A stretch of DNA of 20,699 bases from a virus: positions 1 through 20,699 of IMG/VR virus record IMGVR_UViG_3300036846_001584; one strand, 5' to 3'. Positions 13,498-20,555 of the stretch are shown in pieces. How positions within the stretch are numbered: the stretch's first letter is position 1; each line of letters starts with the position of its first letter. A program made the translations under genes and the position numbers. Under the pieces are notes generated by a model. It had not been told where the DNA came from. It ran no database searches and was given only the letters and a program-made list of their open reading frames with translations.

Positions 13498-14031
13498 TCA
13501 GCCGCGTTTTGAACGTTTGGCCCTGCAGGTCGTCCCTGCTTCGATGTGCCGCCAGGTCTTCCGCTTTCGAATGCACCTGATGGTTGAAGTGGTGACGCCG
13601 TATCGACGCGCCCAAACCTTGGAGGGAACCGTTCCGACAGTTCGTAATACCGCTTTCACCTCTACAACGCTGAGCTTGCAGCGGGGAGAGGGGCTGCCGT
13701 ACTTAGCCATGCTCCGCGCACGCTGTAGACGGCGATTCTCTGGTCCAGTCACCAGCTGGAGGTTGTCCAGCCTGCTGTTCGAGGGATTCCCGTCGAGGTG
13801 ATCCACCTCCATGTCCTTTGGAACAGGGCCATGCACGACCTCCCACACAAGCCTATGGGCGTACCAAGTCGCGCAGGAGCCACCCGCGCGGCGGTCTATG
13901 ACACGGATGTACCCATCGCGGCTCCTACGGCCCATAGCGCGCCCACAGGCGCTCCAGAGCTCTCCTGTCGCGGGTGACACTAGGAGGCCACTCGGCCCGT
14001 GCAGCAGTCTTTGAGTCGCACTAGTGGCCAT
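13498..14031 (-). CDS. HNH endonuclease with C-terminal HTH (177 aa)
   Basis: The start ATG 14029-14031 has GGGAGG 6 bp upstream and overlaps the stop of the preceding gene by 11 bp. The segment WYAHRLVWEVVHGPVPKDMEVDHLDG (about residues 56-81, given here as a region), then NPSNSRLDNLQLV and PENRR, is the HNH_3 type: His59-Arg60, Asp77-His78, Asn82 and Asn90 are at the expected metal- and catalysis-linked positions. Residues about 117-160 (KLSVVEVKAVLRTVG ... WARRYGVTTSTIRCIR) form an HTH/NUMOD-like DNA-binding part. Such standalone HNH proteins are usually homing (selfish) nucleases inserted in phage operons. Here it is translationally coupled on both sides, so it was inserted without breaking the operon, or it has a phage role. 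Confidence 0.9.
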   Translation of the reverse strand: MATSATQRLLHGPSGLLVSPATGELWSACGRAMGRRSRDGYIRVIDRRAGGSCATWYAHRLVWEVVHGPVPKDMEVDHLDGNPSNSRLDNLQLVTGPENRRLQRARSMAKYGSPSPRCKLSVVEVKAVLRTVGTVPSKVWARRYGVTTSTIRCIRKRKTWRHIEAGTTCRAKRSKRG

Positions 14032-14716
14032 TGGGAGCCTCCCAACCAATCTGCTGAGTGCGGCCCCATGTGGCGGCATGTTGTTCGAGAAGCGCCTTAC
14101 GATCTCGATAAGGCATGCCCTGTCCGATCCAGACAGCGTTCTGCATCCTCAGCTCCTGCTGGAGCTTCAGCTGGTCCGTAGAGAGCGAGCCCTCGCAGAC
14201 GCCACCAAAGACACCAGTGATGCAGTGATTCACGAGTCGATGTTCGGTGGCGTAGTCATAACCCTTTGGATCCTTGCCCAGCCCAACTAGGGTGTCGTGC
14301 AGAATCCGGCACATCACGGTTCCCGCGACGCGCTTTGCCATTGCCACATCCTGCCGCGTGTCGTTCGAGAGGAATGCCGCCGCGAGGACGTCAGCCGCCT
14401 GCTCTTGGAACAGAATCACTCGTTCCTTGATCGCGGCTTTCACCTTGTTAGGGTTCACTGTGGCCAGCCAGAACGGGAGGCGCGAGAGTGAGAGCGACTG
14501 CATTGAGTAGCTCTTGCCATCTGCTCCAGTCATACCCCTTAAGGTATACAACTGACTTCGGAGAACCGGATGGGACTGCATCCTCTCCAGCTGCTTCTGC
14601 CAGACGAGCCCCATGCCCTCCACAACTGGCCGCATTGCCACAAAGGGCTGTCCTTGATACATCCGTCCAATCAGCTCGGCGCCATGGAACTCCACTTGGA
14701 CAATTCCAGTAGCCAT
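14021..14716 (-). CDS. Phage antirepressor N-terminal-domain protein (P22_AR_N type, 231 aa)
   Basis: Residues about 6-110 match the P22 antirepressor N-terminal domain: VEFHGAELIGRMYQGQPFVAMRPVVEGMGLVWQKQ (region) and QSHPVLRSQ, followed by LSLSRLPFWLATVNPNKVK, the usual end of this domain. The C-terminal half (about 120-231) is helical with no KilA-C or other known partner domain. P22-type antirepressors bind and inactivate phage repressors; many relatives have unknown roles. The start is ATG 14714-14716 with AGGGAGGG at 7-8 bp; the A of ATG is shared with the TGA of the AlpA-like gene (TGATG). The stop overlaps the HNH start. No CI-like repressor is visible in the window, so its target would lie outside it. 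Confidence 0.85.
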   Translation of the reverse strand: MATGIVQVEFHGAELIGRMYQGQPFVAMRPVVEGMGLVWQKQLERMQSHPVLRSQLYTLRGMTGADGKSYSMQSLSLSRLPFWLATVNPNKVKAAIKERVILFQEQAADVLAAAFLSNDTRQDVAMAKRVAGTVMCRILHDTLVGLGKDPKGYDYATEHRLVNHCITGVFGGVCEGSLSTDQLKLQQELRMQNAVWIGQGMPYRDRKALLEQHAATWGRTQQIGWEAPNGH

Positions 14717-14946
14717 CAGGCCGCCCTCCCTTCTTCGCAACGGGAGTCGATCCAGCTCTGCACCGCCTCCGAATCCCAGGCAGACAGACGGGCAGCTATT
14801 CGGATGGGCGCGGGGAACCGGCCTTCCTTCGCCATCTTGTAGATGAGGGAGCGGGAAATACCGCAGGCCGCGATTACCTCGGGCAGGCGCATCAAGGTCC
14901 GCCCCTTGGCTGCCACTCGGCCAGACCGGATAGCATCGGAAGTCAT
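14716..14946 (-). CDS. AlpA-family HTH regulator (76 aa)
   Basis: The start is MTSDAIRSG (ATG 14944-14946), whose first bases overlap the TGA of the upstream gene (ATGA). The block LMRLPEVIAACGISRSLIYKMAKEG, RFPAPIRIAARLSAWDSEAVQSWI (regions) is the standard Phage_AlpA layout: helix-turn-helix, then FP-x-P wing, then a W-x-x-x-x-V-x-x-WI end. AlpA proteins bind DNA as excisionase or activator in P4- and CP4-57-type elements, and this fits the P4-type integrase at the right. Note that it is one of three AlpA/excisionase-like proteins in this window. Position inside the early operon suggests an early regulator. Confidence 0.9.
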   Translation of the reverse strand: MTSDAIRSGRVAAKGRTLMRLPEVIAACGISRSLIYKMAKEGRFPAPIRIAARLSAWDSEAVQSWIDSRCEEGRAA

Positions 14947-15197
14947 GGCGTGGCCTCCTTGTGCAGTGCCCATGCTCGGCGAGCGGTGTCGGGCACCCGG
15001 TACTCGGTCAGGGAGTAGGAACCGTAGCTGTCACGCCTGCGAACGTTCACGGCCAGAAGAAGCCCACGCTCAATCAGCCCCACGGCGTCCTTGCGGGCCG
15101 GCTTGGTCTCGGCGTGAGGGTGATCGGCGGTCCAACCACCGAAGTCCAGCAGACGCCGCTGGTCGGCGCTCAGGTCGGAGAAGTCGAATCCGCTCAT
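14943..15197 (-). CDS. Small unknown protein between two HTH genes (84 aa)
   Basis: The protein reads MSGFDFSDLSADQRRLLDFGGW at the start and has a middle segment AVGLIERGLLLAVNVRRRDS followed by YSLTEYRVPDTARRAWALHKEA, which looks like a helix, a beta-hairpin wing, then a helix. A degenerate winged helix is possible. Both ends are coupled: ATG 15195-15197 overlaps the upstream TGA, and its own TGA overlaps the next ATG. The tight coupling is strong support for a real gene even without homology. Function unknown; probably acts with the HTH proteins on either side. Confidence 0.78.
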   Translation of the reverse strand: MSGFDFSDLSADQRRLLDFGGWTADHPHAETKPARKDAVGLIERGLLLAVNVRRRDSYGSYSLTEYRVPDTARRAWALHKEATP

Positions 15198-15406
15198 TGA
15201 ACGACCTCCCGGACTTCGCTCGCCAGGCGCGCGGGAAGCGTGTACAGGCTATCTAGGTATACGAAACGGCGACGGCCAATGCTGACCGTCTCAAGAAGGC
15301 CTGCATTCGCCAGTTCGTAGGCCTTGGAGCGGCCAATGCCGACTTTTGCGCATTCCGGAATGAAGGGCCGGAAGTCCCGTTGTCCATGTGTATCCACTGA
15401 CTGCAC
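15194..15406 (-). CDS. Excisionase-like HTH protein (70 aa, GTG start)
   Basis: Start GTG 15404-15406; no in-frame ATG is available upstream of the HTH. RPFIPECAKVGIGRSKAYELANAGLLETVSIGRRRFVYLDSL (given as a region, residues about 13-54) is a MerR-like helix-turn-helix with the I-G-R-R-R-F-V-Y wing seen in excisionase-family proteins. The TGA stop overlaps the next start (ATGA). It heads the coupled regulatory cluster 15406-14021. Likely a DNA-binding regulator or directionality factor; which one is not shown by sequence. Confidence 0.8.
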   Translation of the reverse strand: MQSVDTHGQRDFRPFIPECAKVGIGRSKAYELANAGLLETVSIGRRRFVYLDSLYTLPARLASEVREVVQ

Positions 15407-15474
15407 CGTGTGGCCGCTGTGCGGCGGGTGCAGCTATTAATGAGCAGTTTCCTCTGGCGTTGGTCACGCTGCTA

Positions 15475-16299
15475 CTAGCGTGACACTCTGCCTGCATCGT
15501 TACGGAACTGGCGCTCCCAAAGAGACATCTTGTTCTTGAGAGTGCCGTCGACGAGATCTGGGAAACGAAGCTGCATTGCTCTTCGAAAGTCTGCTGGTTT
15601 AGGCATAGAACTACGATCATCTCGCCACGTCGACCACTCAGCAAAGACTGCAGCCCACATATCTCGACTCGGATCTTTGGACCACCGAAGAGACGCGGAT
15701 GCTCGGGCGCTATCGCTCTTCGCTTCCTGAACCACGATCTGACGCACAGAATCCGTCCCCGTACTTTCCAGGACAGACAGGTAGCCATAGGCGGCCGATG
15801 CCTGCATCAGATAGCAGATGGGAAGATCATCGATACCGTCGTCATAGCCGAAGTCGATAGCTGAGAACGTCGATCTCAGCACGTAGGCGGCACAGAACCT
15901 AGTCGGGGTCACCTGAAAGTTCTGAATGCCCAGCTCTGCATCCCCGAGTAGGAACGTGTCCTTACCAAGGAACTCCAGCACATGCGGCAGCAAGGCAAGG
16001 TGGCTCACCTTCAGCGCCGTTTCTGGCGTCCATGCCAGCGGATGCCCGCGCGTATCCCTGAACAGCCCCCCCTGTGCTAGCGCGTGCAGCACTGCATCGG
16101 CGAATTGAAGAATCGCTCGGACACACTCGGGCCGCACTCCCTCTAGCGCGGACCTAGCGTCCTCCACCATCGTCTTAAGCACACCGAACGCCAACCCGTG
16201 GTCATACTCACGAGTGAGGAGGTCGCCTGGATCCCAGGACCCTTCGTCGAAAAAATCCACAGGGCTATCTTTGAGGAAGTCAAAGGGCTCACGGTTCAC
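15475..16299 (-). CDS. Unknown early-region protein (274 aa, GTG start)
   Basis: Start GTG 16297-16299 with GGAGG 10 bp upstream, 20 bp after the stop of the 189-aa gene, so in the same transcript. The protein is mainly helical: DHGLAFGVLKTMVEDARSALEG, LQFADAVLHALAQGG, LKVSHLALLPHVLEFLGK (regions). It has a hydrophobic ICYLMQASAAYGYLSVLES segment around 180-200 that is too interrupted to be a sure membrane helix. The C-terminal 45 residues (ADFRRAMQLRFPDLVDGTL, NKMSLWERQF) look like a helix-turn-helix end. I recognise no family. A DNA-binding C-terminus is possible; unknown. Confidence 0.75.
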   Translation of the reverse strand: MNREPFDFLKDSPVDFFDEGSWDPGDLLTREYDHGLAFGVLKTMVEDARSALEGVRPECVRAILQFADAVLHALAQGGLFRDTRGHPLAWTPETALKVSHLALLPHVLEFLGKDTFLLGDAELGIQNFQVTPTRFCAAYVLRSTFSAIDFGYDDGIDDLPICYLMQASAAYGYLSVLESTGTDSVRQIVVQEAKSDSARASASLRWSKDPSRDMWAAVFAEWSTWRDDRSSMPKPADFRRAMQLRFPDLVDGTLKNKMSLWERQFRNDAGRVSR

Positions 16300-16319
16300 T
16301 ACTACTATCCTCCACGGGA

Positions 16320-16889
16320 CTAATCCGGCTTGCGGGATTTGCTCGCTGGCGGAGCTGCCTGGGGACTCTCCAGCACCAGTCGGGGCTTGCTTCTCGATTC
16401 TGGAATAAGACTGGCCACAGTGGAATCTCGCAGCAGGCCGTAGCTGTCCGATGTCAGGCTTGATAGATGGGTAAGTGCTTCTTCCAGTTGAGATTCCTCG
16501 TAGTCCTTCCCGTTAGTCCTTGCACCGGCTCCGAGCTTCATCAATTCCACCAAGGGTGACTCAGCTCCAAAGAACCCGTTGAGAATTCCCCGCTGCTCCT
16601 CAGAGACTGAGCCGCCATGGGCCTCAATGGCTGAAAGAACCAAGTTGGCCAAGTGAGCTTCCTGCAGGAACTCGTGGCTAGTCAGAGCGCCGCAGAAGGC
16701 CTGCAGAAATGCGAGCGAACACACCCTGCCAACCTCACGGCCCATGAGGTAGCCATGGACCTCTGGCATACGCCAGTAGTCCCCCGTCTTGGCGTGGCTC
16801 TGGCGGTAGAAGGGCAAGCGCTGGATTGGATTCGCGCGGGTTCGATTGAATCGGATCGGTCTCCTGAACCTGCTTGTGTTACTGGCCAT
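16320..16889 (-). CDS. Unknown early-region protein (189 aa)
   Basis: ATG 16887-16889 overlaps the end of the preceding gene by 11 bp. The N-terminal 30 residues are strongly basic (SRFRRPIRFNRTRANPIQRL). The middle has VGRVCSLAFLQAFCGALTSHEFLQEAHLANLVLSAIE, probably helical, and the C-terminal 40 residues are Ser/Pro/Lys-rich and disordered. The basic N-terminal arm suggests nucleic-acid or phosphate binding. No family is recognised. The gene is co-linear and coupled with its neighbours on both sides, in a row of unknown genes transcribed from near 18000. Confidence 0.75.
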   Translation of the reverse strand: MASNTSRFRRPIRFNRTRANPIQRLPFYRQSHAKTGDYWRMPEVHGYLMGREVGRVCSLAFLQAFCGALTSHEFLQEAHLANLVLSAIEAHGGSVSEEQRGILNGFFGAESPLVELMKLGAGARTNGKDYEESQLEEALTHLSSLTSDSYGLLRDSTVASLIPESRSKPRLVLESPQAAPPASKSRKPD

Positions 16890-17565
16890 GGTTGCCCTCC
16901 TGGCTATCCGTGAAACGCTTCATGACAGTGGCGACGTCCTTCTCCCACTGGCGAATCCAAGCCTGCGCCCTTCGCCTCGCCGTAGCAACGGAGATTGGCT
17001 TTCCTGCTTCAGCTGCCTCTCGCTGCTGGGTCTTGGTGGCGCGTTCGATGTTGCGCTGAGCAACGGCCTTGGCTTCGGCAGCAGCTTTCCTAGCCTCTGC
17101 TTGCTGCACCCGCTTTAGGCGCCCCTGCGCCTTCTTCGCCTTAGCTTCCGATGCCCTGCGGTCGGCCTCAATGACTGACTTCGGCAGACCCAAAGGAAGC
17201 ATTCCGTCCGTGTCAGAGACTGCGGTCGAGTACCAATGGACGCCGCCGCGCTCATGGTGCATGGTCTCCTCGAAGAGCTCCGGCCAGCCCAGTTCGGTCG
17301 GCTCATCTTCCAGTGGGTGCCAGCCCAGTTCCTTGGCTCTGGTGAGCAAAGAGACTGCAGATACCGCCTCAGTCACTACTTCACCATCCTCACCGTAGTA
17401 GCAGAGCCGGAACTTCTGATCGAGTCGGGCAGCGAGCCAGTCGATGCTGCAGAGGTAATGTCCGAGCAATGTCCGAATCGGAACCCCGCCACGGATGAGA
17501 GCTTCGATGGGATCCTCATCCAGATCGGCCGCATCAGACGCCGTGATTACGGTTGAGGGCCTCAT
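16879..17565 (-). CDS. Unknown protein with charged C-terminal coiled coil (228 aa)
   Basis: ATG 17563-17565 shares its A with the TGA of the upstream gene (TGATG), and AGGAGGT lies 6-7 bp upstream, so I prefer it to GTG 17566-17568. Residues 1-130 look globular: PIRTLLGHYLCSIDWLAARL, KFRLCYYGEDGEVVTEAVS, GGVHWYSTAVSDTDG (regions). Residues about 135-195 are Ala/Lys/Arg/Glu-rich and very likely coiled coil (RRASEAKAKKAQGRLKRVQQ). The C-terminus ends in another helix, ARRRAQAWIRQWEKDVATVM. No family is recognised. Possibly a structural or nucleic-acid-binding phage protein. Confidence 0.78.
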   Translation of the reverse strand: MRPSTVITASDAADLDEDPIEALIRGGVPIRTLLGHYLCSIDWLAARLDQKFRLCYYGEDGEVVTEAVSAVSLLTRAKELGWHPLEDEPTELGWPELFEETMHHERGGVHWYSTAVSDTDGMLPLGLPKSVIEADRRASEAKAKKAQGRLKRVQQAEARKAAAEAKAVAQRNIERATKTQQREAAEAGKPISVATARRRAQAWIRQWEKDVATVMKRFTDSQEGNHGQ

Positions 17566-17795
17566 CACAGCACCTCCTGCATTGCGTTCCCTGCAGCAGA
17601 AGCACGCTGGTGGATCATGCTGATGGCTGCGGCTATCGGGGCTGGAAAGTCAGCCTCGAACATCGACTGCTCGTTGAAGAGCAGCTGGCAGATTCCCTCA
17701 ATGTCACCCATGGCAAGGCTTGCTGAGTTCAGTGCCTGGAAAAGTGCATCTTCCTTGCTTAGGGCCGGCGACTCGCCTTGATTGCGCTTAGCCAT
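17565..17795 (-). CDS. Small unknown protein (76 aa)
   Basis: I set the start at MAKRNQGESPALSKEDALFQ (ATG 17793-17795); the longer upstream frame to 18011 is a shadow of the 69-aa gene. ATG overlaps the preceding gene stop (ATGGCTAA), with a GGGGGCGAG purine-rich site upstream. The protein is helical with hydrophobic faces: FQALNSASLAMGDIEGICQLLF and AAISMIHQRASAAGNAMQEVL (given in part). A small dimerising helical protein is likely. Function unknown. Confidence 0.78.
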   Translation of the reverse strand: MAKRNQGESPALSKEDALFQALNSASLAMGDIEGICQLLFNEQSMFEADFPAPIAAAISMIHQRASAAGNAMQEVL

Positions 17796-17997
17796 TGGCT
17801 CGCCCCCAGAATTCGAGAGCCAGTGCGGCGGCGAAAATTGCGAGGCAGACCCGGTAGGTATTGAGGTCGTCGTTGGCGCTGAGCCAGCTGTGGCAAGCGC
17901 GGACGATCTTGCTGCTGGCCAGTACGGCCTGAAGTGTGTGCCGTATTTCGGCCGAGCGCGCCCGTTCAGGCGCAACAAGTACAATGCTGCAATCCAT
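17788..17997 (-). CDS. Small single-TM protein at head of the early operon (69 aa)
   Basis: ATG 17995-17997 has GGAGAG 6 bp upstream. The first 45 residues are soluble and basic with two Cys (DCSIVLVAPERARS, VRACHSWLSAND). Residues about 48-63 (YRVCLAIFAAALALEFW) form a membrane helix, and the protein ends shortly after (GRANG). The stop overlaps the next ATG. It is the first gene of the early operon, about 105 bp downstream of the integrase. No family is recognised. A small inner-membrane phage protein, for example superinfection control, would fit but is not shown. Confidence 0.72.
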   Translation of the reverse strand: MDCSIVLVAPERARSAEIRHTLQAVLASSKIVRACHSWLSANDDLNTYRVCLAIFAAALALEFWGRANG

Positions 17998-18026
17998 GAT
18001 CGACTCTCCAATAGTCGGTTGTGGTA

Positions 18027-18060
18027 GGCCGAGCTAGGGGTTCCAGCCCCTTTCTCGGCC
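18027..18060. other. Long hairpin between integrase and early operon
   Basis: GGCCGAG (18027-18033) pairs with CTCGGCC (18054-18060), and an inner GGGG (18037-18040) pairs with CCCC (18047-18050): a long two-part stem. On the minus strand no U tract follows, so it is not a clear terminator for the integrase. On the plus strand GCTTTGTTTA follows. It could be an operator-bearing leader of the early operon or a weak terminator. Confidence 0.5.
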
Positions 18061-18116
18061 GCTTTGTTTATGCGGTTCTACTGCCTTGATGGCCCTCCTT
18101 AAGGCCTCTCTGAGGT

Positions 18117-19331
18117 TTAGGCGCGCTTGGCCTTGAAGGCCAGCACGTTCGGTTCTGCAACCCGCAGTTGGTCGAGGTAGTCGGACCAGGCCTGCATCAT
18201 CTTCCTGCGTTCCGGCAGGTGGGTCGCTCGGTTGTAGGCACGCCCAAGTGGATCTTTCACGGCATGCGCCAACTGATGCTCGATGTAGTCCGGACGGTAG
18301 CCAAGCACTTCGTCCAGTACCGTTCTTGCCATCGCTCGGAAGCCATGGCCAACCATCGTGTCCGAGTCGAAGCCAAGGTTTCGGAGCGCCGCGTTCATCG
18401 TGTTCTCGCTCATTGGCTTCAGGGCGCTGCGGACGCCAGGGAAGACAAATTCGCTCCGCTTCGTATACGGGTACAGCTCCCGCAGAACCTCAACGGCCTG
18501 ATCGGACAGAGGGACGATGTGCGGCGTTTTGGTCTTGCTGGTGACGTAGCGCCACTCTGCCGCATCGAGGTCGATGTCAGCCCACTTAGCCTGCCTAAGC
18601 TCACCCGGGCGGACAAACACCATTGGGGCCAGCTTTAGAGCGGCTTGCGTGACTAATGCCCCCTGATAGCCCCACAGCGCGCGCAGGAGGCCTGCTATAA
18701 CGGCAGGATCAGTCACGCTAGCGAAGTGCTTAGTCTGAGGCTGCTCAAGCGCTCCTGTGAGGTCCTGAGCGGGGTTTCGGTCTGCGCGACCCGTAGCGAT
18801 GGCGTAGCGGAATACTCGCCCAGCGTGCGCCCGGGCACGATGTGCGGTTTCTACGACACCGCGATGTTCCAACTTCCGCAGTGCAGCCAGTAGCACGGGG
18901 GCGGTGATGTCCCCAATAGGCAAATCAGCTAGCCCAGCCAGATCCTTCTCGATCAGCCGACGCTCACGCACAACCGATCCAGCGGAAAGGCCTTCCTTCG
19001 TTCGCTTGGCGAGCAACTCCAAGCCAATGGCACCAAAGGTGTTTGCGGCCCGCTCTCCCTGCACCGCCTTCTCGACCCTCGCCACCTGAGCGGGATTGGC
19101 TCCGCCGCGCAGCAATGAGCGCAGACGGTCGCGCTCGACGCGAGCAGCCTGCAGCGACATTGAGGGGTACTCATCGAGCGTGACGATGCTGGCCTTTCCC
19201 AGGTAGCGATAGCGGTAGCGCCACACCTTTGCTCCCGAGGGGCGCACTTCAATGCACAAACCGTTGGCATCAGCCACACGGAAGGGGCTGGCCTTCGGCT
19301 TGAGCGAGCGCAACTTAGTGTCGGTCAGCAT
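18117..19331 (-). CDS. int: P4-type tyrosine integrase (404 aa)
   Basis: I set the start at MLTDTKLRSLKPK (ATG 19329-19331); the upstream extension to 19394 has no coding character. Residues 1-90 are the arm-binding DUF4102-type domain (ADANGLCIEVRPSGAKVWRY region). The core-binding helices follow, then the catalytic domain: Arg241 (VRPGEL), Lys about 268 (SKTKTPHIVPLS), His329-x-x-Arg332 (GHGFRAM), His352/356 (IEHQLAH) and Tyr366 (AYNRATHL). All catalytic residues are present and length is normal (about 400 aa), so it should be active. It reads away from the tRNA whose 3' end it presumably uses as attachment site. Integrase mediates site-specific integration and, with an AlpA-type factor, excision. 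Confidence 0.97.
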   Translation of the reverse strand: MLTDTKLRSLKPKASPFRVADANGLCIEVRPSGAKVWRYRYRYLGKASIVTLDEYPSMSLQAARVERDRLRSLLRGGANPAQVARVEKAVQGERAANTFGAIGLELLAKRTKEGLSAGSVVRERRLIEKDLAGLADLPIGDITAPVLLAALRKLEHRGVVETAHRARAHAGRVFRYAIATGRADRNPAQDLTGALEQPQTKHFASVTDPAVIAGLLRALWGYQGALVTQAALKLAPMVFVRPGELRQAKWADIDLDAAEWRYVTSKTKTPHIVPLSDQAVEVLRELYPYTKRSEFVFPGVRSALKPMSENTMNAALRNLGFDSDTMVGHGFRAMARTVLDEVLGYRPDYIEHQLAHAVKDPLGRAYNRATHLPERRKMMQAWSDYLDQLRVAEPNVLAFKAKRA

Positions 19332-19402
19332 GTGAGTCGAGCGCCTGTGAGTCGGCCAAGGGCGTCTAGCCCGCTGACACACAGCCTGACTCACTTTTTT
19401 TG

Positions 19403-19500
19403 TGGATGCAAGTGGATGCCGCTGGACGGCTATGGACGCCTCGCAGGGCTTAAATCAAGCAACTCAAGGGCTTTGCGGACATCTCTGGACTTCGCTGGAC
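19403..19500. repeat. 10-bp-phased TGGA(C/T) repeats, probable integrase arm sites
   Basis: TGGA begins at 19403, 19413, 19423 and 19433 (exactly 10 bp apart), then CGGAC at 19476 and TGGAC at 19486 and 19496, again 10 bp apart. All lie between the integrase start and the tRNA 3' end, in the arm of the attachment region. Regular helical phasing suggests integrase arm-type binding or bending sites. Confidence 0.6.
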
Positions 19501-19507
19501 GTCAATG

Positions 19508-19583
<76 letters not shown>

Positions 19584-19627
19584 TGCGCAGCGTCACAGTG
19601 TAGTGGAGCACGACCGGAATCGGCTAC

Positions 19628-19957
19628 TCAGTCGGCATTCGCGAGTGCCTCAGCAACATGCTGCAACCGCTTCTCGGCTATCCCAGCGAACCGCTCCATC
19701 TCCTGCAGATGCGCCTGGAACAGCGCCACCGCCCTCATGGCCCCCTCCAGCCCCTTCTGATTGCCGCTACCGAAGCCCTCGACCAATCCCGCGCCCGACT
19801 GCGTCAGCAGCGCGAACATCGCGCGTCTGGCGAACCCCAGGCGATCCTGACGTTCGTCCTCCATCACTTCATTCCAATCCAGCAGGGGCGGGAAGTCACA
19901 CGTATCTGCGCTAACCCGGTCGCCAGCACTCTTGCCGGCTATCGTCTTCAGTCTCAT
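19628..19957 (-). CDS. Conserved hypothetical protein, probably host side (109 aa)
   Basis: ATG 19955-19957 is preceded by GGAG 7 bp upstream. Motifs CDFPPLLDWNEVMEDERQDRL, FARRAMFALLTQSGAGLVEGFG and GLEGAMRAVALFQAHLQEMERF (regions) make a compact helical protein. I have the impression that this is a small family present in several copies per genome in Xanthomonadaceae, but cannot confirm it here. It lies right of the tRNA 5' end, so outside the integrated element unless a second element is present. Function unknown. The sequence just upstream (19958-20320) may belong to the same repeated locus. Confidence 0.78.
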   Translation of the reverse strand: MRLKTIAGKSAGDRVSADTCDFPPLLDWNEVMEDERQDRLGFARRAMFALLTQSGAGLVEGFGSGNQKGLEGAMRAVALFQAHLQEMERFAGIAEKRLQHVAEALANAD

Positions 19958-20438
19958 CTTGGATCTCCTACGATTCGTCGAACCTCCTACGCCTCCTGTT
20001 GAGAGAGGCGGCCGGGTGCTTCAACACGGTCGTAGGGCCGCCCGCAGCTTTTCCCCTTGCGGGGTCTTGCATGGCTGCGCGCCACCCGGCCAAAAACCTT
20101 TGAACTCGTTGGGGTAACGAGTGATGCGGTTTGACCCTGGATTGCCTGCTGTTGCTGTTGCGGCAGACAGCCCCTCCTACGACGGTGTGTTGAGCACCTG
20201 CGGGGACTGTGTGGAAGAAAAGGTAGTGGCTTCAATTGTTGATTGCGACAGGGCTTGCGGGAGCCCTGGCGGCTCAAACAACTCGACGCACTGGGGCAAT
20301 TGAGGATTGAGCTGGCCAACTCCTACCCGTCGCACGGAGTCGCGCTTTATTGCTCAACAATGCTCAAGCCGGTTGCGTCAAAAGGCGCAAATTTTGGCGG
20401 TTGGAGACGACGAAGAATTGGCCAAAGCGTCATCGCGG
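19958..20438. other. 480-bp spacer, possible repeated-locus leader
   Basis: No gene is firmly supported. A minus frame (19987-20319) ends with GRPYDRVEAPGRLSQQEA and contains a five-Gln run from CTGTTG repeats. I have a weak memory of similar ends preceding the small gene family at 19628-19957, so this may be a conserved non-coding or leader sequence that travels with it. A hairpin, GGCCGCCTCTC / AGGCGG-like (19992-20012), lies at its end. Otherwise nothing recognised. Confidence 0.35.
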
Positions 20439-20444
20439 GAGAGC

Positions 20445-20468
20445 AGCCGAGCACGGGCTCGGCTCTAC
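20445..20468 (-). repeat. SMAG-type REP hairpin (GTAG motif)
   Basis: On the minus strand GTAG (20468-20465) is followed by AGCCGAGC, loop CCGT, GCTCGGCT (to 20445): an 8-bp perfect stem preceded by the GTAG tetranucleotide. This is the layout of the SMAG repetitive extragenic palindromes described in Stenotrophomonas maltophilia, normally mobilised by RAYT transposases. It lies just downstream of the rpoD terminator. Confidence 0.7.
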
Positions 20469-20500
20469 AGAAAGCACCCACGCCATCCCGCCCCACCCCA

Positions 20501-20527
20501 AAGAAAAACCCCGCCGAAGCGGGGTTT
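20501..20527 (-). terminator. rpoD intrinsic terminator
   Basis: Minus strand: AAACCCCGC (20527-20519), TTCG loop, GCGGGGTTT (20514-20506), then TTCTT. A 9-bp stem with a stable UUCG tetraloop and a U-rich tail, 28 bp after the rpoD stop. Confidence 0.93.
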
Positions 20528-20555
20528 CTCTCAACACATCAGCACTCGCTTGAGA

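Noticed and set aside
17796-18011. N-terminal extension of the 76-aa gene
   Set aside because: It is a shadow of the overlapping 69-aa membrane gene; the internal ATG is coupled to that gene's stop.
1-19500. Left attachment site (second copy of tRNA 3' end)
   Set aside because: I looked for TGGTGGGCCCATCAGG and parts of it; only short chance matches to GTGGGCCC (near 1027) were seen.
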